This document shows, in pieces, positions 37,001 to 45,386 of a DNA stretch of 64,000 nt. This stretch comes from Oscillatoria nigro-viridis PCC 7112 (GTDB taxonomy: Bacteria; Cyanobacteriota; Cyanobacteriia; Cyanobacteriales; Microcoleaceae). Location of the stretch: assembly GCF_000317475.1 (NCBI RefSeq), contig NC_019729.1:4602501-4666500 (forward strand). The letters are read 5' to 3'. The position numbers and the translations under genes were made by a program. Under the pieces are notes generated by a model that made no database searches, had not been told where the DNA came from, and was given only the letters and a program-made list of their open reading frames with translations. How positions within the stretch are numbered: the stretch's first letter is position 1; each line of letters opens with the position of its first letter.

Positions 37001-38059
37001 GTGTATTCAACTTTAGAGAAAAAGTACCAGCGCCTGCAAAAAGACTTAATGGGCGGAGTCCTAGCCCTTGGGGGCATTGTATGCACGGGTACTCTCTGGT
37101 ATTGGCAGGTGGAAAAATGGCCTTTGCTCGATGCCGCTTACATGACAGTATTTACCCTAGCAACTGTCGGCTACGGTGAACTTCACCCCCTCGGTCAACG
37201 CGGGCGAATGTTTACCATATGCCTGATTTTGATGGGCGTTATTGTGATAGGTTTCATCGTCAACCGCTTTACAGAAGCGCTGATTCAAGGATATTTTCAA
37301 GAAGGAGCAAGAATTAGGCAGCAGCGGCGTTTGGTAGATTCTTTAATCGGGCATTACATTCTCTGCGGTTTTGGGCGCACTGGGCGTCAGATTGCTTTGG
37401 AATTTCAGGCAGAAAATATCCCTTTTGTGGTGATTGATTCGGCGGTGCCGTCGGTTGAGGCAGCTTTGGCGCTGGGGTACACGGCTGTCCAAGGAGACGC
37501 GACTCTGGACGAAACGTTGCTGAATGTCGGGATCGATCGCGCAATTTGCATAGTAGCAGCTTTGCCTTCGGATGCCGAGAATTTATACACTGTGCTGTCG
37601 GCGAAAACTCTGAATCCGAAGGTACGGGCGATCGCCCGCGCCACCACAGAAGAAGCCGTAAAGAAGTTGCAGCGGGGCGGCGCCGATGCCGTCGTATCCC
37701 CCTACATTACCGGCGGAAAGCGCATGGCGGCGGCTGCTTTGCGGCCTCAAGTTATGGATTTTGTAGACGGTGTTTTGACCGGCACCGAGAGTTCTTTTTA
37801 CATGGAAGAATTTTTGGTCGATCCCAATACTTGTGTCTACGTCGGGCAAACTTTGAGAAATGCCAAGTTGCGATCGCAATCGGGGGCATTGGTTTTAGCA
37901 GTGCGGCGCGCTGGCGGGACTTTGATTGTGGGGCCTACCGGAGAAACTGCGATCGAAGGAGGAGATATGCTGATTTGTTTGGGTACTGCGGAACAACTGC
38001 GAACTCTCAATCAAATCCTCAGTCCCCTGAGTTTTCGCCTCCCCCGGCCCCCGAACTAA
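37001..38059 (+). CDS. Two-helix K+ channel with RCK (TrkA-N/TrkA-C) domains
   Basis: 352 residues, GTG start (weak ribosome site). A pore unit with two membrane helices (GGVLALGGIVCTGTLWYW and FTICLILMGVIVIGFIV) flanks the selectivity filter TVGYGE (residues 55-60). An RCK/TrkA-N Rossmann domain follows (YILCGFGRTGRQIALEF, VVIDSAVPS, GDATLDETLL), then a TrkA-C domain (about 255-345). This is the MthK-like layout: ligand binding at the RCK ring opens a K+-selective pore. Ligand (Ca2+, NAD(H) or nucleotide) is not predictable. Single gene. Confidence 0.92.
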   Translation: MYSTLEKKYQRLQKDLMGGVLALGGIVCTGTLWYWQVEKWPLLDAAYMTVFTLATVGYGELHPLGQRGRMFTICLILMGVIVIGFIVNRFTEALIQGYFQEGARIRQQRRLVDSLIGHYILCGFGRTGRQIALEFQAENIPFVVIDSAVPSVEAALALGYTAVQGDATLDETLLNVGIDRAICIVAALPSDAENLYTVLSAKTLNPKVRAIARATTEEAVKKLQRGGADAVVSPYITGGKRMAAAALRPQVMDFVDGVLTGTESSFYMEEFLVDPNTCVYVGQTLRNAKLRSQSGALVLAVRRAGGTLIVGPTGETAIEGGDMLICLGTAEQLRTLNQILSPLSFRLPRPPN

Positions 38060-38521
38060 TACGATGTCATATCAATTCCGGTTGCACTCCTCTTGACTGT
38101 TGACTGTTGACTGTTGACTGTTGACTGTGGGTCGAAAAACTGAATTGTTGAGTGTTAAATGTTGACTCGATTTTATTATTCCAATGCAACCGGAAACGAT
38201 ATGAGATCAAATCCCTTGGCATCGGAATTATTCATCTCTCTCTTCCCTTTCTCTGTATCCTCTGTGTCCTCTGCGGTTTCATCATTCCAATACAACCGGA
38301 ATTGATATGACAACTGACTGTTTGAACATTTGAACAATACCGATGCAACCGGAAACGATATGAATTTAAAAAATTCACCATCTCCACCACACAAGGATTT
38401 AGGGCAAATAAAAATGCTCTCGGCTACTTTGCCCAGAGCATTTTTGAGCAGTTTAACTGCGTTTTGCTACAGATTTGCAACAATCATATACAAGTCATAG
38501 ACAAAAATCGCTGAAACCCAA
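38060..38521. repeat. Intergenic cluster of four 'tgcaaccggaaacgatatga' words
   Basis: Copies at about 38072-38085 (reverse orientation), 38180-38206, 38283-38309 and 38338-38361, of the form ttcc(g/a)at(g/a)caaccgga(a/t)(a/t)cgatatga. Also tandem 'ttgactg' units (38094-38127) and one cctctgcggt copy. Related words occur at 14238 and 53995. No gene is seen. Confidence 0.65.
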
Positions 38522-38593
38522 AGCCGATGGTGGGATTTGAACCCACGACCGTTCGATTACGAATCGAATACTCTACCCCTGAGCTACATCGGC
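38522..38593 (-). tRNA. tRNA-Thr (anticodon CGT)
   Basis: 72 nt on the minus strand. Acceptor arm GCCGATG pairs with CATCGGC, discriminator T; D arm AGCTCAGGGGTAGAGT; anticodon arm TTCGA-TTCGTAA-TCGAA with anticodon CGT (reads ACG, Thr); T arm CGTGGGTTCAAATCCCACC. CCA is not encoded. All arms pair well. Confidence 0.95.
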
Positions 38594-38687
38594 ACAGACA
38601 ATTTTGGATTATAGCACAACCTAAGCGAAAAAAGCAACGAGTTGTAGAATTTAATTCAAAATTCCACAACTCCTAGCTCACCAACAG

Positions 38688-40475
38688 TTAAACGGTCACT
38701 TCCGTGTCAGTTGAGCCGCCTCTGGCCCCGGAATAAACTAAACCCCGCTGCATATCCAGCGTCAGCATAGTTCCGTCCCGAATTACGCGCGTGGCATTCT
38801 TTACGCCCACCATCACCGGCACGCCCAAGCGCAAACCGATAATCGCGGCGTGAGAAGTCAAACTGTCCTCCTCCGTCACCACACCTGCGGCTTTCCGAAT
38901 CATCTCCACAAAAGCGACGCTTGTGTGTTCCACTACCAAAATTTCTCCAGGGTGGAAATTGCCTACATCTGCTGCAGTGCGAGCAACCCTGGCCAGGCCA
39001 CTCACCGATCCCAAACCGACACCGGTGCCTTTGCCTAAAACTGCTGTCACTACTTCAACTTTGATCAAATCCGTCGATCCGGCAACCCCTTGCAGAGTAC
39101 CGGCGGTCATCACCACTAAATCTCCGTCGCAGACTAACTCTTTTTCCTGAGCGACTGTCATGGCAGAGTGAAATGTCTGGCCGGTGGAGGGCAAATCCAG
39201 CACCAGCAAGGGTTTGACTCCCCATACTAATTGCAGTTGTCGGGCTACGTCTACGTGAGGAGTAACTGCCAAAATCGGAGTTTTGGGTCGGAACTTCGAG
39301 ACATTTCGGGCTGTGGCGCCGGTTTTGGTCAGCGTCATGATGGCAGCGGCGTTCAATTGTTCGGAGATTTGGCTGACTGCTTGGCTGATGCCGTTGGGGA
39401 TCGATCGACCAATATCTTCTACATTCCTAATATTCCGTTTAATTCCTTCTTTCTCCATCCGCACCGCAATTCTCGCCATTGTCGCCACCGCTTCGACGGG
39501 GAACTTGCCGACAGCAGTTTCATTCGATAGCATCACTGCATCAGTTCCGTCCAGAATCGCGTTGGCTACGTCGGAAATCTCGGCGCGGGTGGGACGGGGA
39601 TTGTTGACCATGCTGTCGAGCATCTGGGTAGCGGTAATTACCGGAATACCCAGGCGGTTGGAGGTAGCAATCAGGCGCTTTTGCAAAATCGGCACGTCTT
39701 CGGCGGGCAGTTCCACTCCCAAATCCCCGCGGGCGACCATCACGCCGTTGCAAAGGGTGAGAATTTCCTCCATTTGTTCGATCGCCTCGTGCTTTTCGAT
39801 CTTGGCAATCACCGGTACTTGCTTGCCCGCACTGGCAATGAGCTCTTTAATTTCGAGCACATCTTGGGGATTCCGCACAAAGCTCAGGGCCACCCAATCG
39901 ACACCTTGGTCGAGGCCGAACATTAAATCTTTGCGGTCTTTATCAGTCAGCGCTTTAATTGACAGGTAAACTCCCGGAAAATTCACGCCTTTGTTGTTGG
40001 AAAGCGGCCCGCCGACGACGACGCGGCAGTACAATTCCCGCGCCGCGCGGTCTACTTTTTCCACCAGCATTTCCACTTTCCCGTCGTCTAGCAGAATCAT
40101 CGATCCCTCTGGAACTTCCTCTGCTAGGGGGTCGTAGGTGACGGAAGAAATGAGTTCGGTGCCGGGAACCGGGCGGCTGGTGAGAATGAAAGGATCGCCG
40201 TTTTTGACAACTATAGATCCTGTCTCAAAGCGCCCTAAACGAATTTTCGGCCCTTGGAGGTCTTGGAGGATGGCAACCGGCTGGTTGAGTTCAAAGGATG
40301 TTTGCCGGATTAAGCGAATGCTGCGCTGGTGGTCTTCTTCTGTTCCGTGGGAAAAGTTGAGTCGCAAAGTTGTGGCACCGGCTTCTATGAGCTGGCGCAG
40401 CACTTGTGGGTCCGAAGTTGCTGGGCCAATGGTGGCGACGATTTTAGTCCGGCGTAGGGCTTTTGGCAATTGCAT
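38688..40475 (-). CDS. pyk: Pyruvate kinase, long form with C-terminal PEP-utiliser domain
   Basis: 595 residues: a standard pyruvate kinase (about 1-475) plus an extra swivelling domain (about 490-590) with ILVVEHTSVAFVEMI and TSHAAIIGLRLGVPVMVG, homologous to the phosphohistidine domain of PEP-utilising enzymes. It makes pyruvate and ATP from PEP. Motifs: RRTKIVATIGPAT, LNFSHGTEEDH, the catalytic-Lys region VIAKIEKHEAI, VARGDLGVELP, ATQMLDSM and TRAEISDVANAILDGTDAV. The extended form is usual in cyanobacteria and Bacilli. ATG at 40475, monocistronic, divergent from crtR. Confidence 0.97.
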   Translation of the reverse strand: MQLPKALRRTKIVATIGPATSDPQVLRQLIEAGATTLRLNFSHGTEEDHQRSIRLIRQTSFELNQPVAILQDLQGPKIRLGRFETGSIVVKNGDPFILTSRPVPGTELISSVTYDPLAEEVPEGSMILLDDGKVEMLVEKVDRAARELYCRVVVGGPLSNNKGVNFPGVYLSIKALTDKDRKDLMFGLDQGVDWVALSFVRNPQDVLEIKELIASAGKQVPVIAKIEKHEAIEQMEEILTLCNGVMVARGDLGVELPAEDVPILQKRLIATSNRLGIPVITATQMLDSMVNNPRPTRAEISDVANAILDGTDAVMLSNETAVGKFPVEAVATMARIAVRMEKEGIKRNIRNVEDIGRSIPNGISQAVSQISEQLNAAAIMTLTKTGATARNVSKFRPKTPILAVTPHVDVARQLQLVWGVKPLLVLDLPSTGQTFHSAMTVAQEKELVCDGDLVVMTAGTLQGVAGSTDLIKVEVVTAVLGKGTGVGLGSVSGLARVARTAADVGNFHPGEILVVEHTSVAFVEMIRKAAGVVTEEDSLTSHAAIIGLRLGVPVMVGVKNATRVIRDGTMLTLDMQRGLVYSGARGGSTDTEVTV

Positions 40476-40907
40476 CAGCGGTGTTCTGGGGAGGCAGGTG
40501 GATTTCTTGTTTAAATTTCGGCTAACGTTTCATCTTTGCACTACAAGCAATGACGCTAGTCTCAAGTCTTAAAAATTTTGATAGTCGTCAAAAAAGCAAG
40601 TATTGAACAATATATAGAATATCTGACTTTTTACCGATCGGTAATCTTTTCTTGGGTAGCGCCCTGTTTTGCAAATTTTTCCGCTCTCAGGCTTGACATA
40701 AATACAGACATACCCATTGATTTTATTTGGTCTGCTCAGCTCTTTTGGCTAATCTAGCACTGGTATCCTTGTACAACAGGAATACTTTCCTGCTTGTGCA
40801 GAGGTTAGTTTCTGGCGATCGGACTTTGTTCTTTCATAAAACTTTACTATTGTCCGGCTTGTATCTTATACTACGCAAGAGTGAAATATTAAGGAGTCTT
40901 AACAAAG
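40476..40907. other. Divergent promoter region between pyk and crtR
   Basis: 432 bp without a gene. It must hold both promoters, but no convincing -35/-10 pair with correct spacing is obvious. aaggag at 40891-40896 is the crtR ribosome site. Short frames here have no family resemblance. Confidence 0.5.
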
Positions 40908-41798
40908 ATGTCGGAGGCAGGACGGCCGCTGACAGTGCCGAAAGAGTTTCTGAGTCCTCCCGGTGACTTGAATCCGACACTACTGCTGTTTTTGAGTGCA
41001 GTAGTGATTATCGTGGTTTCTTACTTGGGTTTCTGGTATTGGGAATGGCCCCAATGGTGCTGTTTTTTATTGAACGTGTTGGCTTTGCACATGGCGGGAA
41101 CTGTGATTCACGATGCGTCTCACAATGCGGCCCACCGCGATCGCACGATCAATGCTATTTTGGGACACGGTAGCGCGCTGATGTTGGGTTTTGCATTTCC
41201 GGTGTTTACGCGGGTACATATCCAGCATCACGCCCACGTTAACGATCCCGATAACGATCCAGACCATTATGTTTCGACGGGCGGGCCTTTGTGGTTGATT
41301 GCTGCGAGGTTTTTTTACCACGAGATATTCTTTTTTAAGCGCAAACTGTGGCGGAAAAATGAACTTTGGGAATGGTTTTTCAGCCGTTTGTTTGTCGTAG
41401 CGGTGGTGTATATTGCCATTCTATACGACAAACTAGGTTACGTGATGAATTTTTGGTTTTCTCCTGCTTTGGTGGTGGGGTTGGCCTTGGGGTTATTTTT
41501 TGATTATTTGCCGCACCGTCCGTTTCACGAGCGCGATCGTTGGAAAAATGCCAGAGTATATCCTAGCCCTATTCTAAATATCTTGATTTTGGGGCAGAAT
41601 TATCATCTGATTCATCACTTGTGGCCTTCGATTCCTTGGTACAATTACAAGCCTGCTTATGAGGCTGTGAAGCCACTGTTAGATGAGAAAGGTTCTCCTC
41701 AAACTTTGGGAATATTGGAAGGGAAAAAGGACTTTTGGAGTTTTATATATGACATTTTTTTAGGGATTAGGCTGCATCACAAGAAAGCGTCTGATTGA
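40908..41798 (+). CDS. crtR: Beta-carotene hydroxylase CrtR
   Basis: 296 residues. A membrane fatty-acid-desaturase-fold diiron enzyme that hydroxylates beta-carotene (and related carotenoids) at the beta-ring, giving zeaxanthin. The histidine boxes are seen: HDASHNAAH, HIQHHAHVNDPDNDPDH and HLIHHLWPSIPWYNY, with PHRPFHERDRW before the last. Hydrophobic segments at about 25-45, 48-65 and 155-200 anchor it in the thylakoid or plasma membrane. The ATG has aaggag 11 bp upstream. A terminator follows the stop immediately. Confidence 0.95.
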   Translation: MSEAGRPLTVPKEFLSPPGDLNPTLLLFLSAVVIIVVSYLGFWYWEWPQWCCFLLNVLALHMAGTVIHDASHNAAHRDRTINAILGHGSALMLGFAFPVFTRVHIQHHAHVNDPDNDPDHYVSTGGPLWLIAARFFYHEIFFFKRKLWRKNELWEWFFSRLFVVAVVYIAILYDKLGYVMNFWFSPALVVGLALGLFFDYLPHRPFHERDRWKNARVYPSPILNILILGQNYHLIHHLWPSIPWYNYKPAYEAVKPLLDEKGSPQTLGILEGKKDFWSFIYDIFLGIRLHHKKASD

Positions 41799-41799
41799 C

Positions 41800-41837
41800 A
41801 AAAAACCCGGTTTCTTTGAGAGACCGGGGTTTTTTTG
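41800..41837 (+). terminator. Rho-independent terminator of crtR
   Basis: aaaacccggtttct / agaccggggttttttt just after the stop; another copy of the multicopy aaacccggtttct terminator stem. Confidence 0.85.
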
Positions 41838-41984
41838 TGTGGCAGAAGGAAGAAGGCAAAGGCAATTGGGGGTAACGGTTTGAGTAGGGAAACGGTAGTG
41901 CCTTTGGTGGTGTCAACTTAAGCTTTTAGTCCGCTGGTTCTCCCACCCGGCAGTCCGCCTGGGAATGAATTCCACGGGGCTTAT

Positions 41985-42053
41985 AGCTAAAGTCCTCTCA
42001 AAGACGACTGAAGAACTCATTAGTCCTCTTTGAGAGGACTTTCACTTTGAGGC
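41985..42053. repeat. Inverted repeat (agtcctctcaaaga ... tctttgagaggact)
   Basis: aaagtcctctcaaaga (from 41990) faces tcctctttgagaggactttc (to about 42053), with arms of about 14-16 bp. It lies between crtR and the CRISPR array. No gene is seen in 41838-42162. Confidence 0.65.
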
Positions 42054-42162
42054 AGGGGTTTCAACCCCTGACGGACTATCGGTTTTACCTTAAGTTGACA
42101 CGACGAAAGGTACTGCCGCCTCATGACTGTGGGTAAGATTAATTCCGATGCCAGGGGATTTG

Positions 42163-43229
42163 ATATCAATCCCCTCTCGGGGAAGTGGTAAAGGAGACTC
42201 AACACCATACGTCAAGATGCCTTGGAAAAAGGAGTTTCAATCCCCTCTCGGGGAAGTGGTAAAGGAGACCGAAGTTACGATAGAGGTTACGGTTAGCGAC
42301 AGCTAACGTTTCAATCCCCTCTCGGGGAAGTGGTAAAGGAGACATTATTTTTGTATTAGCATTAACACAAAAGCTTCGGGAGATTTGTGTTTCAATCCCC
42401 TCTCGGGGAAGTGGTAAAGGAGACTCCAACGCTCTGGTTTGGAAGCCAGGAGATAGTGAAATGTTTCAATCCCCTCTCGGGGAAGTGGTAAAGGAGACTC
42501 CGTCAGAAGGGCAAAAAGAAGGGAAAGGTTTTGTTTCAATCCCCTCTCGGGGAAGTGGTAAAGGAGACATTCAAGGAGTCAAATGAATATCGCGACTATC
42601 ACGTTGCGTTTCAATCCCCTCTCGGGGAAGTGGTAAAGGAGACGAAGGGCATGAACTACAGGGTCGGAAACACTTTGTTTCAATCCCCTCTCGGGGAAGT
42701 GGTAAAGGAGACATTTACAAAAGGAGGAGGTTCAAAAAAAAGTCGGGAAAAATCAGGTTTCAATCCCCTCTCGGGGAAGTGGTAAAGGAGACAAACAGAG
42801 GATTTTCGTGCCGAGCTTATTACTGTAAGCGTTTCAATCCCCTCTCGGGGAAGTGGTAAAGGAGACACTTTTGGCAAATTTCACAACCTTTAACGGTGAT
42901 TGGTGTTTCAATCCCCTCTCGGGGAAGTGGTAAAGGAGACATTCAAGGAGACTTCGATGCCGGCACAATGTCGGTGTTTCAATCCCCTCTCGGGGAAGTG
43001 GTAAAGGAGACTCTTGACATCTGTTTGAGAGGGGATATTTTTAAACAGTTTCAATCCCCTCTCGGGGAAGTGGTAAAGGAGACACAACTCTACCTTCTGC
43101 GAAATTTGTCAAAAAGAAGGTTTCAATCCCCTCTCGGGGAAGTGGTAAAGGAGACTCTGGTGGAGTTAGCTCCACTGGAACCAGCACAATGATGTTTCAA
43201 TTCCCTCTCGGGGAAGTGGTAAAGGAGAC
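42163..43229 (-). CRISPR. CRISPR array: 15 repeats of 36 bp, 14 spacers (33-45 bp), no cas genes nearby
   Basis: Repeats begin GTTTCAATCCCCTCTCGG and end GTGGTAAAGGAGAC on the plus strand, starting at 42163, 42234, 42308, 42389, 42463, 42533, 42608, 42677, 42757, 42831, 42905, 42976, 43048, 43120 and 43194. Read on the minus strand the repeat ends in GGGGATTGAAAC with a CCCC-GAGA-GGGG hairpin, matching the usual crRNA orientation (3' ...TTGAAAC handle), so transcription is inferred to be on the minus strand with the leader on the right. The left-most repeat is degenerate (ATATC for GTTTC), as expected at the leader-distal end; the right-most has one change. Spacers are all different. crtR and aroH flank the locus; no Cas protein is in the window. 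Confidence 0.97.
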
Positions 43230-43440
43230 TCTTCGGCCAGGGAGCCTTACCCAGAAAGGGTTTCAAGCCTCAAATCGACGCACCATTTTTTACCTGTCAA
43301 TAAGACCGTAAAACCTGCAATAAGCTCAGTTGCTTGCAAGCCGTAACCCTTGGTATGAGAGCAATCGACGCACCTCAACGATAAAATCAGGGTTTTGCCG
43401 ATCGCCCGAGGTGCGTCGATTGACATTCTGCGACACTGAA
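43230..43440 (-). promoter_or_regulatory. Candidate CRISPR leader with aatcgacgcacc motifs
   Basis: The motif aatcgacgcacc occurs at 43273-43284 and 43363-43374 and as its reverse complement ggtgcgtcgatt at 43410-43421. This lies directly beside the youngest-looking end of the array. Leader identity is inferred from array polarity. Confidence 0.5.
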
Positions 43441-43609
43441 ACTAGCCGCAGATCCAAAATAAAACTATGCAATTTTCAACGTTCTGGAGCGATCGAGCTT
43501 TGCAACTCGCAAACTCACAATACACCTTAACCTGCAACTTGTCAACAAGAATGAGAGTCAAATCGGACGAGATCCCTTTTTGAGTTGTCGGGGCGATCGA
43601 CAAAATCAA

Positions 43610-43674
43610 AGAAACCGGGTTTTTGCGGTTTTCGTCGGCTGCATGGCATCTTCTGAGGAAAAAACCCGGTTTCT
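43610..43674. terminator. agaaaccgggtttt / aaaacccggtttct inverted repeat
   Basis: Fourteen-bp arms (43610-43623 and 43661-43674) with a 37-bp loop, downstream of aroH (minus). It belongs to the same stem family as the terminators at 11826 and 41800. No gene is seen in 43441-43747. Confidence 0.6.
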
Positions 43675-43747
43675 GGGGGCCCGTGAGTCTAGGAATGTTT
43701 GACTTTTTGAGTTTTCGGGGGGCGATCGACTTTCACAATCGCCAAGT

Positions 43748-44155
43748 CTACTTTTCCCCAGCCACCGCCACCGCTAAATTCCTATCGGGGCGCAAATTTT
43801 GAGCTCCCCGCAAATAAGGATGATAAATTTCAGTATGTGCCGGCCAGTTAACGAGAATTAAAAACCGGATGCAGCGTTCCAAAGCACCCTCAACGTGCAT
43901 TTGCTGTACGTCGAGCAAAGCAACATTACACCAGTGAGGACGTTCGCGGGCGATCGCAGCCGGAAACACAGCATCTAAATCACGAGTAGCAGAAAACGTA
44001 GCACTAATAATTAATTCGGGATTTATATCATTTTTTGCTTCTAATTCATCTAACAATTCTCTCACCGCTTCTCGAATTGCTGCCACCGAATTCTCGCTAG
44101 CAGTAGTTGCCCCACGAATCCCCCGCACTTGCCACTCCACGCAAATTTCCTCCAT
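43748..44155 (-). CDS. aroH: Chorismate mutase, AroH type
   Basis: 135 residues. Converts chorismate to prephenate in Phe/Tyr synthesis. The AroH fold is recognised by WQVRGIRGATTASENSVAAI, LIISATFSATRDLDAVFPA, WCNVALLDVQQMHVEGALERCIR and a C-terminal HPYLRGAQNLRPD with the active-site Arg. Trimeric in the family. ATG at 44155; the true protein may begin a few residues later (VEWQVRG). Followed downstream by the CRISPR locus; upstream spacer consists of tandem repeats. Confidence 0.95.
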   Translation of the reverse strand: MEEICVEWQVRGIRGATTASENSVAAIREAVRELLDELEAKNDINPELIISATFSATRDLDAVFPAAIARERPHWCNVALLDVQQMHVEGALERCIRFLILVNWPAHTEIYHPYLRGAQNLRPDRNLAVAVAGEK

Positions 44156-44293
44156 TTTAGTCAGTTGTCAGTTGTCAGTTGTCAGTTGTTAGTTGTCAGT
44201 TGCTAGTTGTCAGTTGCTAGTTGCAATTACCAATTATTAATTACCAATTACCACTGCCAACTGACTACTGCCCACTGCCAACTGACTATTTAA
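44156..44293. repeat. Tandem cagttgt / caactgac words
   Basis: About 44160-44222 is (c)agttg(t/c) repeats; 44250-44290 has the complement (caactgactactgcccactgcc). The two can pair. The same word family occurs at 31880-31910 and 38094-38127. Confidence 0.6.
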
Positions 44294-45112
44294 TCACGGG
44301 CGATACATCCACAGCGGCAAACCGCTAGTAGAAAGCTCGAATTCCAGCAAATTATTGTAAGCCCAAAGCCCGGATATATCCAGACTACTCCCCAAGACGC
44401 GATTTAGGAAAGGTTTTTGTTTTTCTAGCGTGCAAGACTCGGTTTTGTCCGGGTCGAGGCCTGCGAGTTCGGCGGCAAGGCGGCGAGCGTCCTCTTCTGT
44501 TCCCAGTCGATCGACCAAACCCAATTCTAAGGCTTGCTGACCGGTAAAAACCCGACCGTCGGCAAAACTTTTGACTTTTTCAACAGCCAATGAACGGGCT
44601 GCGGCAACGGTTTCCACGAATTGCTGGTAGCTGGTGTCGATCAAGTCTTGCAGAATTTGCTGTTCGGGATCGGTCAATTCTCGATCGAATGCCAAGATAT
44701 CTTTATACGGCCCCGATTTAATCACCTGAAAAGAAACACCTACTTTTTCTAACAGCCGTTCTAGATTGTTGCCCCGGATAATCACGCCAATGCTGCCGGT
44801 AATTGTACCGGGATTAGCAACGATATGCTCGGCTCCCATGCCGATGTAAACTCCGCCAGAAGCTGAAATATTGCCGAAACTGGCGACAATTTTGACTTTT
44901 TCGCGCAAACGCTTGAGTGCGCTGTAAATTTCCTGGGAATCGCCGACAGTGCCGCCGGGGCTGTCTATCCGCAGCAGCAGGGCGGGAAATTTGCGTTCTT
45001 CAACGGTTTTGAGAGCTTCTAGGACTCGTTTGCGGGTTTCTCCGGCAATGGCTCCGGTGATTTCGATACGGGCGATTTGTTTGCGGTAGCGGGGCTTGAA
45101 TGGCCAAATCAT
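44294..45112 (-). CDS. sppA: Signal peptide peptidase SppA, short 36K type
   Basis: 272 residues from the ATG at 45112 (MIWPFKPRYRKQIARIEITG), the usual N-terminus; longer upstream frames run through a palindromic repeat and are rejected. The single crotonase-fold unit carries the Ser region ASFGNISASGGVYIGMGAEHI and the Lys region VIKSGPYKDILAFDR, so one chain supplies the Ser-Lys dyad in an oligomer, as in the Bacillus enzyme. Residues RIDSPGGTVGDSQEIY form the oxyanion motif. The genome has a second, 67K form at 12276, suggesting different substrates or locations. No membrane helix is obvious. Confidence 0.92.
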   Translation of the reverse strand: MIWPFKPRYRKQIARIEITGAIAGETRKRVLEALKTVEERKFPALLLRIDSPGGTVGDSQEIYSALKRLREKVKIVASFGNISASGGVYIGMGAEHIVANPGTITGSIGVIIRGNNLERLLEKVGVSFQVIKSGPYKDILAFDRELTDPEQQILQDLIDTSYQQFVETVAAARSLAVEKVKSFADGRVFTGQQALELGLVDRLGTEEDARRLAAELAGLDPDKTESCTLEKQKPFLNRVLGSSLDISGLWAYNNLLEFELSTSGLPLWMYRP

Positions 45113-45202
45113 GGGCTGTGTACAGGCAATGTTACGGATTTTTGTAGCTAACTTCTTATAGTGTGCCTTATTCATCGGGGTAGATGTTGTGCCTGTGTTC
45201 GC

Positions 45203-45259
45203 AACAGGCTTTCGGGGCTGTTCCACCTTGATTTTGTGGAACGGGCCCGAAAGCCTGTT
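45203..45259. repeat. Large palindrome (aacaggctttcgggg ... cccgaaagcctgtt)
   Basis: Arms of about 22 bp with small mismatches around cttgattttg. It is another member of the ggaac(a/g)ggc palindrome family, located between sppA and the EamA gene. Confidence 0.7.
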
Positions 45260-45386
45260 CCTCATGGCCGAGATTTATGCGATCGCACTTAACCCAACAT
45301 CAATAATATATAATTGTAAAAATTGCTTAACAAATCTACATCATTCTCCTGAGAGCCACTCTCATCAATTATTTGGAGTCTCCGCC

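Noticed and set aside
38484..38669. 61-codon frame on the minus strand
   Set aside because: It covers the tRNA-Thr gene.
40727..40966. 79-codon frame overlapping the crtR start
   Set aside because: It runs through the promoter and the crtR N-terminus out of frame.
42199..43192. Frames of 62-98 codons through the CRISPR array
   Set aside because: Produced by the 36-bp repeat (FQSPLGEVVKET and the reverse SPLPLPREGIET); no ribosome sites or protein-like spacers.
44294..45265. Extended N-terminus for the short SppA
   Set aside because: The added 51 residues derive from a palindromic repeat and precede a standard start at 45112.
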